In this document: positions 1 to 9,054 of the stretch, in pieces
Layout: each line of letters starts with the position of its first letter
How positions within the stretch are numbered: position 1 is the stretch's first letter
Source of the DNA: Flavobacteriales bacterium UBA1986
Lineage (GTDB): Bacteria; Bacteroidota; Bacteroidia; Flavobacteriales_G; Salibacteraceae
Length of the DNA: 64,000 nucleotides
Assembly: GCA_002336245.1 (NCBI GenBank)
Contig: DDDG01000026.1
Location: 177,756-241,755, forward strand
Direction: 5' to 3'
The notes under the pieces: model-generated
Database searches by the model: none
Told to the model about the DNA's origin: nothing
The model's input: only the letters and a program-made list of their open reading frames with translations
Program-made: the position numbers and the translations under genes

Positions 1-111
1 CGTTTCCTCACTATTAAACTTGAGAAACATGCTGTTGCATGGGCCGACAAGCGAAAAGCTAGAGGGATCAAGAAAGCGAAAGAAGAAAGCAAAGAACAAG
101 TAGAAGTTTAA
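1..111 (+). CDS. rpsF: 30S ribosomal protein S6, C-terminal end (partial)
   Basis: The window opens inside a reading frame of 36 codons ending in TAA. The frame begins RFLTIKLEKHAVAWADKRKA and ends in a Lys/Glu-rich tail. The identification rests on this S6-like C-terminal strand and on position: rpsR and rplI follow directly in the same direction, which is the conserved rpsF-rpsR-rplI order. S6 binds S18 in the platform of the small ribosomal subunit. The 5' part and the promoter lie outside the window. Confidence 0.85.
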   Translation, partial: RFLTIKLEKHAVAWADKRKARGIKKAKEESKEQVEV

Positions 112-129
112 TCCATTGATCAATTAGAA

Positions 130-399
130 ATGGCTGAAAATTCATCAGAGATCAGATATTTGACACCGATCAATATCGAGATCAAAAAAGAGAAGTACTG
201 CCGCTTTTTAAAGAGTGGTATCAAATACGTCGATTATAAGGATCCAGACTTCCTTTTGAAGTTTGTAAACGACCAGGGTCGTATTCTTCCACGTCGTATC
301 ACTGGAACATCGGTAAAATTTCAAAGAAAGGTTTCTCAAGCTGTTAAGCGTGCTCGCCACCTTGCCTTGTTGCCTTACGTTGCTGACCAACTTAAGTAA
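130..399 (+). CDS. rpsR: 30S ribosomal protein S18
   Basis: An 89-residue basic protein. It carries the S18 core with KYCRF near residue 22, a YVDYKDPDFLLKFV stretch, and the C-terminal RRITGTSVKFQRKVSQAVKR motif followed by RHLALLPYV. S18 pairs with S6 in the 30S platform and contacts 16S rRNA. It starts 18 bases after rpsF and ends 5 bases before rplI, so the three genes are almost certainly one transcript. Length is normal for Bacteroidota. Confidence 0.97.
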   Translation: MAENSSEIRYLTPINIEIKKEKYCRFLKSGIKYVDYKDPDFLLKFVNDQGRILPRRITGTSVKFQRKVSQAVKRARHLALLPYVADQLK

Positions 400-404
400 G
401 AGCT

Positions 405-851
405 ATGGAAATCATTCTAAGAGAAGACGTTGAAAACCTAGGTCTGAAAGACGACTTGGTTACGGTGAAGAACGGGTACGGAAGAAACTTCCTTATCCCT
501 AAAGGTAAAGCTGTCATTGCTACTTCCTCTGCTAAGAAAGTTCGTGAAGAGAACATTCGCCAGAAAGCACACAAAGAAGCAAAAGCGCGTGACGAAGCCA
601 CTAAAAACTTGGAAGCTTTGCAAGGAATGAAGATTTCAGTTGGAGCCAAAGCTGGCGAAGGCGGGAAAATCTTCGGATCTGTGAACACCATCCAATTGGC
701 GGAAGCTATGAAAACCTTAGGTTATACCATCGACCGTAAGCACATTAAGCTTAAGAACGATCCCATCAAAGAGGTTGGATCGTATGAAGCTGAAATACGT
801 TTGCACCGCGATGTGAAAGGCACTATCAATTTTGATATTGTAGCTGAGTAA
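405..851 (+). CDS. rplI: 50S ribosomal protein L9
   Basis: A 148-residue protein with the L9 signature at the N-terminus: MEIILREDVENLGLKDDLVT followed by KNGYGRNFLIPKGKA. A charged central helix connects to a C-terminal domain with GSVNTIQLAEAM. L9 binds domain V of 23S rRNA near the L1 stalk and affects frame maintenance. It is the last gene of the rpsF-rpsR-rplI operon and is followed 21 bases later by a strong intrinsic terminator. Confidence 0.98.
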   Translation: MEIILREDVENLGLKDDLVTVKNGYGRNFLIPKGKAVIATSSAKKVREENIRQKAHKEAKARDEATKNLEALQGMKISVGAKAGEGGKIFGSVNTIQLAEAMKTLGYTIDRKHIKLKNDPIKEVGSYEAEIRLHRDVKGTINFDIVAE

Positions 852-872
852 CCTGCTCAAAAACTAAAAAGG

Positions 873-907
873 AACCCCTCCTCCATTCTTGGTCGAGGGG
901 TTTTTTA
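873..907 (+). terminator. Rho-independent terminator after rplI
   Basis: An 8-bp perfect stem, AACCCCTC at 873-880 with GAGGGGTT at 895-902, is followed by a T tract. It closes the ribosomal operon and sits against the 3' end of the convergent M1 peptidase gene. The A run on the left is short, so it probably serves mainly the plus strand. Confidence 0.85.
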
Positions 908-2521
908 TTGCCCTTTGGTTGAGGAACCCTTTGTAATCTCAACCTCCATTAGGCTTGTACGAGGATCATACCATTTAAAGTTCTTCGGCTCCTCTTCGGG
1001 ATATGGGAAGCTCGAAAAATTGGTGTAGTTATCAGTCGAGAAGTCGAAATAACGCTCTTCATCACCCACCGTATAGTACAGCCGCTGTGAACCAATCCCT
1101 ATTTGCGACTGACCAGTGACAGTATGCTCAAGCATCAATTTATTCCCTTTCTTACTCCATATGAGATCCATTTTCACATGGCCCGGGTACTTCAACCATC
1201 CGTCTTTTGAGTATGACATTGGCAAGCCCGACACTTCCGACATGATGTCAAGAAAATCCTGCGTATAAGCGTTCGACAATTTGTAGGTATCGTAATAACG
1301 TCGAATGCCCGCAAAGAAAAGACTGTCGCTTCCCATTGATGTCCGAATCATATGTAGCACCCAGGCTCCTTTTTGATAGTTCAATGGGTTCAGCAAACGA
1401 TTGAGGTCTGTAATGCTCGTATCGATGATCTTCGCTTCTGGATTCGCATTCTCGAACTTGAAAATTTTCTGCTTGGCCTCATCCAATCGCTCGTTCAATT
1501 TTTCCTTCCCGTATTTGTACTCATCATATAAGTAGGAGAAATACGTAGCAAAGCCTTCACTCAGCCAGATGTGATGCCAATCTGCTTCTGATGCAGAATT
1601 TCCAAACCACTGATGCGCAATTTCATGTGCAATCAAATTTTCGCTGCTGCCATCTCCTTTAGTCGAACCCTCGTGATAGAAAATGCATCCCGCATTCTCC
1701 ATTCCGCCATAGCGTGTGGTAGATTGCACATTGGCCAACTTTTCGTTCGGGAAAGGCCCAATCAAGGAATCAAAAAACTGCAGAATTGGCAAAGCGGCCG
1801 CATACTCTTTGTGGCCTGTTTCTGAATCTTCTGGATAGACCCATGAAGTAACTGGCTTCTCCGCTAGATAACCAATCGTATCAATCGAGAACTCTGCCAC
1901 CCCAATCACCATAACCTTACTGGGTAGTGGAACTTCAGACTTCCAGAAATACACGGCCGAGCTGTCTGGATTGTACATCAAATTCACCAAAGCACCGTTC
2001 GAAATACATTGAAAACCTTTGGGCACTTGAACAATGAATTCTGAAGTAGCTTTCTCGGAAGGGTGGTCGACAACAGCAAGCCAATGGCGCGCGCGATTTG
2101 GCCAGTTGTCCCCAAAAATGGTTGGATTCCCATGTCTATTCTTTCGAATGATCAAACCATCGGCTGGCGTTCCCTCATAAGAGATGAATATAGATTGACT
2201 CTTCTCCGACTTACCTAAAACGATGCTGAGCTCATTCTCTTTTTGCTGATATGGATAGTCAAGGTTGTTTGAGCCAAACACCCTGCGAACCTTCATTCCT
2301 TTCTTGGAAGTTTCGTCGTACATCAAATCAAGAACGAGAGTGTCTGTAGCGGTAATCATAAGGTCGAGTCGCTCCTCGATTCGAATCAACGGACGCTGAG
2401 TGACGTCGATGGCAAATACATAATGCTCCACATCATATCCTCGATCTCTTGGGTAGCCATCCTGCGCCAAAAGCCATTGACCAATCGACAAAAACATCAA
2501 TGTTATACCTAGTATTCTCAT
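905..2521 (-). CDS. Secreted M1 family zinc aminopeptidase
   Basis: A 538-residue protein with a signal peptide ending near residue 20 (WLLAQ|DG). The N-terminal beta-sandwich runs to about residue 215. The gluzincin domain then shows the exopeptidase motif YGGMENAG (271-278), the zinc site HEIAH (His299, Glu300, His303) and the third ligand Glu322 in SEGFATYF. These residues define the M1 family, which removes N-terminal amino acids from peptides. No C-terminal sorting domain is visible, so it is probably periplasmic. Its ATG overlaps the stop of the upstream M1 gene by 4 bases (ATGA), so the two are translationally coupled. Substrate specificity cannot be read from the sequence. Confidence 0.9.
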   Translation of the reverse strand: MRILGITLMFLSIGQWLLAQDGYPRDRGYDVEHYVFAIDVTQRPLIRIEERLDLMITATDTLVLDLMYDETSKKGMKVRRVFGSNNLDYPYQQKENELSIVLGKSEKSQSIFISYEGTPADGLIIRKNRHGNPTIFGDNWPNRARHWLAVVDHPSEKATSEFIVQVPKGFQCISNGALVNLMYNPDSSAVYFWKSEVPLPSKVMVIGVAEFSIDTIGYLAEKPVTSWVYPEDSETGHKEYAAALPILQFFDSLIGPFPNEKLANVQSTTRYGGMENAGCIFYHEGSTKGDGSSENLIAHEIAHQWFGNSASEADWHHIWLSEGFATYFSYLYDEYKYGKEKLNERLDEAKQKIFKFENANPEAKIIDTSITDLNRLLNPLNYQKGAWVLHMIRTSMGSDSLFFAGIRRYYDTYKLSNAYTQDFLDIMSEVSGLPMSYSKDGWLKYPGHVKMDLIWSKKGNKLMLEHTVTGQSQIGIGSQRLYYTVGDEERYFDFSTDNYTNFSSFPYPEEEPKNFKWYDPRTSLMEVEITKGSSTKGQ

Positions 2522-4842
2522 CTCTTTACAATTCGCTCTTCAAACTGCTGCCCACCTACTTTCATCCGCAGAATGTACATCCCAGGCGACAGCTTCTCCA
2601 TTCTTAGAATTCCAAAATTCATTTCAGGAATGCTCACTTCTTGACCCAAAACGTTTGTTAACGTCAATGACTCAAGCTCCTCGTAGTTTTCAATGTACAA
2701 TCGGTCGTGGCATGGATTGGGGTAAGCTCGTGTCAATTTTTCTTGCACATCATGTGCTCCTGCGGCCACATCCCGAATTCCAAATGCATAATCACCAAAA
2801 GCAACTTCAGTCAAAACGAAAGCTCCCAAACCGTCTGATGAATTTCCAGAAGTATTCAAACTCGCATTCTGATAAATCGTCCATGACTTTTGACCGTAAG
2901 ATCTGTGCAAAAGCACCAAACTATCCTCTGGCACAGAACTTAAAGACTCATCGAGTCTAGATGATGGAAGGCCATTGTACACAAAAGACATTTCCGCCGA
3001 CATTCCACCAAGGGCAATTCCCTGAATGCTCCAAAACCGATCGGGGTTTGGACGAACCTTCAGTCGAGACATGTCACTTACCAACATAGGCACAGGCGTC
3101 CAATGCTCTTCAATGCGAACCAAAGCGCTGTCGCCGAGAGAATTCACTTTCAAACTAACATCTGCATTTGAAAAGGAATATGAACCTGGAGATTTTATGA
3201 CCATCTCTCCAGATGAAATGGCCAAAGGAAGTCTTGATTGTCGATTCACAAATACTGCAGCAGGTTGCGAAATCACACTTGACAGATGAAATGTGTCGGA
3301 CAAACTACTAAGTTCAACTGAGAAGTCTTGTGTCACGAATTGACTGTCGAGGACGGTGATGCTCAGGGGCAACAATTTGGAATTGAAATCTCGTCCTTTA
3401 TACTGCTGACTAAGTTCAAAATAGACATCCGTTAAACCAGTGGTAGGACTGAATCGAAAACTATCAAGGCTCACAGATGCCCATCCTGGTGAGAAAACCC
3501 ATTCGTCAAAAAATGAATGCAAATCAATTGGAGTGTATTTCTCTAGCTCATTTCTCAAGTACTCAGAATTGATCGAAGCAAATTGGTTGTTCGAAAGAAA
3601 GCTGTCGATTCCAGCTGTGAAAAGAGATGGCCCCATATACTCGCGCAAAGCCAAGGCCGTGAGCGCTCCTTTATCATAGACGTGAGACCCGTAGGTAATT
3701 TCCTGAGGAATGCTCACCAAGTCGCGGTAACCTCCTTCGTCGTGGTGCAGATTTTTCAAGAGATCGTGCAACCTAGCCTCCACATCCACTTGAGCTGAAG
3801 CCCAATCATATTGCTTTTCAAGAAACAGCCATTCGGAGAAGCTGGCCCAGCCCTCATTGAGCCACATTTCCTCCTGACGTTCACAGGTCACTAAATTACC
3901 CCACCAATGATGCGAAAGCTCGTGTGCCATTAAAGTCTCCCTACTTGTATTGCCATTGATGGCAAAAGACGGATAAGCAATGTTGTTGGCGTGCTCCATG
4001 GCTCCACCCGTCATCGGAAGAACGACATACCCACAGCGCTCCCAGGCATAGGGAGCATAACCTTCTTCATAAATCCTCATACACGAACGGAGGTTTGCGA
4101 AGCTTCCCGCCAAGGAAGCAGTTTTGGAAGGAGCTGTATAAACATCGATTGGAATCGTGCGTTCAAGACCAATGTACTGGTAGGATGTTGAGTCGTAAAT
4201 ACCTACCGCCATGCTTGCTAGGTAAGTCGGAATTGACTCCGACATCGACCAATGTTCTATAATGGTATCTCCACCAAGACTGTCGCGCAATTGAAGCAAG
4301 CCGCTGCAGGTAGAACGTCTTCCTCCTTCCATCAACACATGGATGTCGTAGCTAGCTCTATCGGTTAAATTGTCGAGGCAAGGAAACCAAACCCTCCCAT
4401 AATTGTGGGGATACTCGCGAAAAGCAACGCCTACATTGTAGGCCATTCCAGACCGAAAGAAAAAACCACCAAAGGAGGCAGCCTCAGCATGCGGGACACC
4501 TCCATAATGAATGTTCAAGATTAATGTATCCCCCACATTGGCCGATTGACTTAGGGCAATGCTTAGGATTGTGTCGTTGTGATTGAACGAAAGTGGAAAC
4601 CCCTCAAGAAGAACAGAGTCGACAGAAAGCTTTAAAAGGTCGAGGTGAATACTATCAATGGAATTCTGATCAACTTCAATTTCCAGCAGAGCGTTGCCCT
4701 TCAATTGAGCCGCTGAAAAATCAAGAAAATCAAAACTTAGATCGTAGTGGATCACATTAAACCCTCGGTCTTGGGCAGAAGCTTCAATGCCAATGAACGC
4801 AAGGAAAAATATTGAAAGAAATCGTTTGAAAATCCGTGACAT
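2518..4842 (-). CDS. T9SS-exported M1 family metallopeptidase
   Basis: A 774-residue protein with a signal peptide (cleavage likely after ASAQ, residue 24). The M1 catalytic part contains HELSH (His307, Glu308, His311) and Glu330 in NEGWASF. The last 80 or so residues form a T9SS type A sorting domain, starting at AYPNPCHDRLYIEN, with the LTNVLGQEV and GMYILRM strands. It is therefore probably secreted through the outer membrane or anchored on the surface. The motif that is normally GAMEN reads GGAMEHANN, so the Asn that helps bind the substrate N-terminus is replaced by His; activity or specificity may differ. It is the first gene of a two-gene operon with the downstream M1 peptidase. Confidence 0.9.
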   Translation of the reverse strand: MSRIFKRFLSIFFLAFIGIEASAQDRGFNVIHYDLSFDFLDFSAAQLKGNALLEIEVDQNSIDSIHLDLLKLSVDSVLLEGFPLSFNHNDTILSIALSQSANVGDTLILNIHYGGVPHAEAASFGGFFFRSGMAYNVGVAFREYPHNYGRVWFPCLDNLTDRASYDIHVLMEGGRRSTCSGLLQLRDSLGGDTIIEHWSMSESIPTYLASMAVGIYDSTSYQYIGLERTIPIDVYTAPSKTASLAGSFANLRSCMRIYEEGYAPYAWERCGYVVLPMTGGAMEHANNIAYPSFAINGNTSRETLMAHELSHHWWGNLVTCERQEEMWLNEGWASFSEWLFLEKQYDWASAQVDVEARLHDLLKNLHHDEGGYRDLVSIPQEITYGSHVYDKGALTALALREYMGPSLFTAGIDSFLSNNQFASINSEYLRNELEKYTPIDLHSFFDEWVFSPGWASVSLDSFRFSPTTGLTDVYFELSQQYKGRDFNSKLLPLSITVLDSQFVTQDFSVELSSLSDTFHLSSVISQPAAVFVNRQSRLPLAISSGEMVIKSPGSYSFSNADVSLKVNSLGDSALVRIEEHWTPVPMLVSDMSRLKVRPNPDRFWSIQGIALGGMSAEMSFVYNGLPSSRLDESLSSVPEDSLVLLHRSYGQKSWTIYQNASLNTSGNSSDGLGAFVLTEVAFGDYAFGIRDVAAGAHDVQEKLTRAYPNPCHDRLYIENYEELESLTLTNVLGQEVSIPEMNFGILRMEKLSPGMYILRMKVGGQQFEERIVKR

Positions 4843-4857
4843 TGAGTCCGGCTAAGA

Positions 4858-4974
4858 TAGTTGGAAAACCAACTAACCACCTTCTGAAGAGATGCGAGAA
4901 ATTATAAATCAACTTGCTTGCCTATGATCATTAAGATCAGGCAAATCATTAGAAGTAGGTAGTACGAATACCTA
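4858..4974. other. Intergenic region with three short inverted repeats
   Basis: The 266-base gap between two minus-strand genes holds three hairpin-capable repeats. TAGTTGG/CCAACTA with a 4-base loop lies at 4858-4875, 16 bases from the M1 start codon. TTGCCT..GATC/GATC..AGGCAA lies at 4918-4944. TAGGTA/TACCTA with a 7-base loop lies at 4956-4974. None is followed by a T tract, so they do not look like terminators. They could shape the 5' leader of the M1 operon or be chance. No open reading frame or clear promoter box was recognised in the rest of the gap. Confidence 0.35.
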
Positions 4975-5108
4975 TTCAATTTCAATTCAAGGAAAACTCT
5001 AATTCGTTTCATTTTTGGGGCAGCGACTCTTGAGGTTCAAGAAACAATTTGCATTCTTGCTAAGAGTTACGCACACGTTAAGCCCCCTGTATTTTCGTTG
5101 AAATCGGG

Positions 5109-6230
5109 CTATACGTCCTTAAGAAGTTCTTCAAGACGGATGTGAAGCGCCTCTCCTCGAAGGTTCTTATCAATGATGCGACCTTCTTTGTCTAAAAGGA
5201 AAGTAGCTGGAATTGAGGAGATGCTGTAAAGCGCGGCAGCAGAGGAACGCCATCCACCCAAATCACTCACATGAAGCCAAGTCATTTGATCGGCGGCGAT
5301 GGCTTTTAGCCACGCATCTTTTCTCTCATCAAGGGAAACACTAAAGATTTCAAAGCCTTTGTCTTTATACTTCTTATATGCTTCAACCACGTTTGGATTC
5401 TCAGCACGGCAAGGCTTACACCAACTCGCCCAAAAATCGAGTAGAATGATTTTACCTCTCTGATCTTCCAAAGAAATTTGCTCTCCCTCGGGGTTCGATC
5501 CAACTATGTTTGGAGGAATACTCCCAACTTGTGTTTTTCTCACCTTATCTAAGGTTCTTGATAAGGCTGCCAAATAGGGTGAATTCGGCCGCTCCTTTTT
5601 CATCGCATCTTCGACTAAGCTGTACATCGCAAAATCCTCGGTAGGATTAAATCTTTGGGCTGCGACAAGGGAGGAAAGTGCTCCTGGTGCTTCTTGGATG
5701 TAATTGCCCATCTTCTTTCCAGCCTCGGCGTTCAGGTTCATTTGAGTGAAGTACAAACTCTGAAGCACTTGCATATCTCCCGTTATCTGGGCATTCCTTG
5801 AAATCTGTTCGATGGAATCCATAGTCGCCGCATAGCGCAATAAAAACTGACTCAACCACGCCAACCTTTCGCTTTCGTCAGAACCACCAATCTTATAGCT
5901 AGGTTCTAGAGCCAAGACATCAGCGTTCACGATAAGAGAATCTCCAGGCTCAAGAATGAGGCGGGCAAAATTGGTCTCTTCAACGATCAATCTGTAATAA
6001 CCTTCTTCCGGAATTTCAGGAGCGCACATGAAATTCCCTTGCTCATCTATGGTAACGGTATCAACCAAAACCACGTTTTGAGCATCCAATCGCTCCAGGA
6101 AAACCATCCGTCCATCGTAGTTATCAAGTTTCCCTTCAATGAAGTTTAAAGTTGAACTTTTAAGCTCGGGCGCTCTTTCGCAAGAACTAAGCAAAAGAAG
6201 AGCTATGATTGGAAATAGGAGTTTTTTCAT
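5109..6230 (-). CDS. TlpA/ResA-like thiol-disulfide lipoprotein with N-terminal DUF4369-like domain
   Basis: A 373-residue lipoprotein; the lipobox is LLSSC with Cys17. Residues about 25-110 look like the DUF4369 beta domain common in Bacteroidota, followed by a helical spacer. The thioredoxin fold begins near 235 and carries WASWCKPCRAENP (Cys271, Cys274), the cis-proline SIPAT (Pro341) and a C-terminal GEALHIRLEELL helix. This pattern fits periplasmic thiol reductases that maintain or reduce cysteines of exported proteins. The start ATG overlaps the gatB stop by 4 bases. It is the last gene of the lpxK-punA-LVIVD-gatB chain. Confidence 0.88.
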   Translation of the reverse strand: MKKLLFPIIALLLLSSCERAPELKSSTLNFIEGKLDNYDGRMVFLERLDAQNVVLVDTVTIDEQGNFMCAPEIPEEGYYRLIVEETNFARLILEPGDSLIVNADVLALEPSYKIGGSDESERLAWLSQFLLRYAATMDSIEQISRNAQITGDMQVLQSLYFTQMNLNAEAGKKMGNYIQEAPGALSSLVAAQRFNPTEDFAMYSLVEDAMKKERPNSPYLAALSRTLDKVRKTQVGSIPPNIVGSNPEGEQISLEDQRGKIILLDFWASWCKPCRAENPNVVEAYKKYKDKGFEIFSVSLDERKDAWLKAIAADQMTWLHVSDLGGWRSSAAALYSISSIPATFLLDKEGRIIDKNLRGEALHIRLEELLKDV

Positions 6231-7681
6231 GCTTCAAGTTTTTCTTGCAAGAGCGCATTGGTCTTTTTCGGATCGGCTTTCCCTTTCGACTTTTTCATGA
6301 TTTCTCCCATGAAGAGTCCTATTAGACCTTTCTTGCCGTTTTTATATTCTTCAACCTTTTCAGGAAAAGCCGCAAGAGCTTCGTCAACCAGCTCCATTAG
6401 AGCCAACTCATCGCTCTCCTGAATTAAATTCAATTTCACCGCCAATTTAAATGGGGATGTTTTTGGCTCACCGATCATAGCGGGAAAGAGCTTCTGAGCC
6501 GCCAATGAATAGGAAATCTTGTCCTCATCAATCATAGTAATCAACTCGGCCATCCACTTTGAACGAATAGGGAAATGTGCTATGTCAATTCCGTACTTAT
6601 TCAAATGCGACTTCACATCACCACTCAACCAGTTTGCTGCCGCTTTATAGTTTTTGGTGTGCTCAATCATGTCTTCGAAATAGAGTGCAATTTCCTTGGA
6701 GTCGATGATCACTCCAGCGTCATACTCACTGAGTCCAAGCTCCTTGGTATACTTTGCATAAAGTTCATTGGGTAAAGCGGGCATCCTAGACTTCATTCGA
6801 TCTATGTCCTCCGCATTTACTAAAACAGGCAATAAATCAGGCTCTGGAAAAAAGCGGTAATCGTTGTCCATCTCCTTGGAACGCATCCCGAAGGTGGTGC
6901 CTTTGATGGCGTCGAAGCTGCGTGTTTCGCGCTTAATCTCCTCCCCTTTTTCGATCAACTCAATGTGTCGACCCACTTCATACTCAATGGCTCTTTGAAC
7001 ATTGCGAATTGAGTTCATGTTCTTTACCTCTACTCTCCTACCGTATTCAGGAGCGTCTTTCAAACGAACAGAAATATTGGCGTCGCAGCGCATACTCCCT
7101 TCCTCCATATTCCCATCGCAAATTTCGAGGTAGCGAACAAGCTTGCGCACTTCGGTTAGGTACTGATAAGCCTCTTCACCGGTTCTAATGTCTGGTTCCG
7201 AAACAATTTCCAACAAAGGAACTCCAGCCCGGTTCAAATCAACCAGGGAATTGTAGGGATCTTGATCGTGGATGCTCTTCCCAGAATCCTCCTCCATATG
7301 AATGCGAGTAAGATTGACCACCTTCTCTCCCAAGGAAGTCTTCAGGTGAATTTTTCCACCAGTACAGATTGGTCCCTTGTCTTGAGTTATCTGGTATCCT
7401 TTAGGTAAATCGGCGTAGAAGTAGTTTTTTCGATCGAATCGATTTTCATGTCGGATCTCACAACCACAAGCAATTCCAAGTTTGATTGCATGTCCTAAAA
7501 CTGAGCCGTTGAACTGAGGCAAAGTTCCTGGGAGCCCAAGAGAAATTTCGCTCACATTTGAATTTGGACTGGAACCGTATTCGTTTTTATCCGAAGAAAA
7601 GGCTTTGGAGGCTGTGATCAATTGCGCGTGAACTTCGAGCCCTATAACTGCTTCGTATTTCCCTTTTAGTAAGTGCTCCAT
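6227..7681 (-). CDS. gatB: Aspartyl/glutamyl-tRNA amidotransferase subunit B
   Basis: A 484-residue protein, the usual GatB length. It starts with EAVIGLEVHAQL, continues with NRFDRKNYFYADLPKGYQIT and HMEEDSGKS, and has the DLNRAGVPLLEIVSEPDI motif typical of the GatB kinase domain. The C-terminal YqeY-like helical tail is present. With GatA and GatC it converts misacylated Glu-tRNA(Gln) or Asp-tRNA(Asn) to the correct amide. gatA and gatC are not in the window, so the complex is split in this genome. It overlaps its upstream neighbour by 16 bases and its downstream neighbour by 4. Confidence 0.97.
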   Translation of the reverse strand: MEHLLKGKYEAVIGLEVHAQLITASKAFSSDKNEYGSSPNSNVSEISLGLPGTLPQFNGSVLGHAIKLGIACGCEIRHENRFDRKNYFYADLPKGYQITQDKGPICTGGKIHLKTSLGEKVVNLTRIHMEEDSGKSIHDQDPYNSLVDLNRAGVPLLEIVSEPDIRTGEEAYQYLTEVRKLVRYLEICDGNMEEGSMRCDANISVRLKDAPEYGRRVEVKNMNSIRNVQRAIEYEVGRHIELIEKGEEIKRETRSFDAIKGTTFGMRSKEMDNDYRFFPEPDLLPVLVNAEDIDRMKSRMPALPNELYAKYTKELGLSEYDAGVIIDSKEIALYFEDMIEHTKNYKAAANWLSGDVKSHLNKYGIDIAHFPIRSKWMAELITMIDEDKISYSLAAQKLFPAMIGEPKTSPFKLAVKLNLIQESDELALMELVDEALAAFPEKVEEYKNGKKGLIGLFMGEIMKKSKGKADPKKTNALLQEKLEA

Positions 7682-9054
7682 TCTCCTTTAACTACTTTAA
7701 ACACTTGTTTTTGATAACCATCGCTCATTTGTGCGAAGTAAATTCCATTGGCGAATATGCTGCTTAAATCAATCCTGTTTCTACCTATATCAAGCAAGCT
7801 GTAACCTACCTCCTGACCTGAATAGTTGTAGAGATGAAAATCATAGCTTCTATCTAGCGGGCCATCCACATTCACAAAAAATTCCCGATCGATGAGATTG
7901 CTTTCGATGGAGAAAAAATCAAACGTTTTGACGTCTTGGTCTTCTAAAAGCTGGAAAATGAACAAGCCATTTTGTCTGTCAGAGGCAATGATTCTTTTTG
8001 AAGGCAAGAAAGGGTATATACCCCAGCAACCATCGTATCTAGCAGAATCAGGAATCAATTCATTTGTGTCGTAAAATGCAACAAGCTTAGGGTTCTCTCG
8101 GTCCGAAAGGTCATATACATAGGCGCCGTCAGCATAATAGCTTACATATAGAGAGTCGCCCTTAAAGAGCAAGTTGTGGACAATGGAAAAGTCTGTTGTT
8201 TCCGAACCAAATAAGGCGATGACTTCCATATTGTCAAAATCTCGCACATCGACAATCTTAATACGTGTTCCATGGGTCTCATCGGCCATGGCGTAAAACT
8301 CTCCACTCTCGTGAAGCCACCCGCTGTGATTGTAGCCACTCTCAGGATAAATAGTAAGTCTTCCGAGCAATTTCGGATCGTTTAGATCTGAGAAATCCGC
8401 CACAACGAGCCCATCAAATTGTGTGTTCAAATAAGCTGTATCGTTTCGTACGTATACATCATGAACGCCGGCAAAATTCCACCAAGGAATCTCTGTATCG
8501 CGCAGTAGAAGTTCAGGTTTCTCTGGGTTCGATAAATCAAAGATGCTGATGTCGTTGCTCACTCGGTTACCTCCGATACTTAGTCCGCCAAGGCAAGAAT
8601 AAAGATGGCCACTTGTGGTATCGATGAATATATTGTGAGCATTTACAATCGGATAAGTGGAATCGTATACTGTGGTAATTTTATTGGGCAACTCACTTAA
8701 GTCAAATATTTGAAGACTTGAAAAGCCTTGATCCGCAACTGTATAGAGATAGTCTTTATAGGTATGATAGTCGCGGTGAACATGTTGAGAGCCATTTACA
8801 GCCCCATCCAATCGAAATAATTGATGCGGATCGCCATCGTCTAAGGCAATGATGTGTGCGCCTCTTGTAGAACCAACTACTGCATACTCAGCTCCATTCA
8901 CTTTAAAGCCCCATATTTCATTAAATACTGAGCCGCCAAAGGTCTGCGGCAGACTATCGGTGGTCCAACGACCAACAAGTTCAAGCTGCTTCTCCTCTTG
9001 CGCAGAGAGAAAGGCAGTTTGAAAAAGAAGCGCTATGAGAATTAAATTTTTGAT
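7666..9054 (-). CDS. Choice-of-anchor B (LVIVD-repeat) T9SS cargo protein, apparent ATC start
   Basis: The body has repeated beta-propeller-like units of the LVIVD type (LQIFDLSELPNKI, ISIFDLSNPEKPEL, KIVDVRDFDNMEV, VYDLSDRENPKL). The C-terminus (YDFHLYNYSGQEVGYSLLD to QKQVFKVVKG) is a T9SS sorting domain. The first conventional start is GTG at 8901, but the open frame continues upstream and encodes a perfect signal peptide, KNLILIALLFQTAFLSAQ, plus the family's N-terminal RWTTDSLPQ and NEIWGFKVNG. No ATG, GTG or TTG occurs there; the codon where Met is expected is ATC (9052-9054). I take it as the start, giving 462 residues and a 13-base overlap with punA. A mutated or misread ATG is the alternative. 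Molecular function is unknown. Confidence 0.75.
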   Translation of the reverse strand: MKNLILIALLFQTAFLSAQEEKQLELVGRWTTDSLPQTFGGSVFNEIWGFKVNGAEYAVVGSTRGAHIIALDDGDPHQLFRLDGAVNGSQHVHRDYHTYKDYLYTVADQGFSSLQIFDLSELPNKITTVYDSTYPIVNAHNIFIDTTSGHLYSCLGGLSIGGNRVSNDISIFDLSNPEKPELLLRDTEIPWWNFAGVHDVYVRNDTAYLNTQFDGLVVADFSDLNDPKLLGRLTIYPESGYNHSGWLHESGEFYAMADETHGTRIKIVDVRDFDNMEVIALFGSETTDFSIVHNLLFKGDSLYVSYYADGAYVYDLSDRENPKLVAFYDTNELIPDSARYDGCWGIYPFLPSKRIIASDRQNGLFIFQLLEDQDVKTFDFFSIESNLIDREFFVNVDGPLDRSYDFHLYNYSGQEVGYSLLDIGRNRIDLSSIFANGIYFAQMSDGYQKQVFKVVKGEWSTY

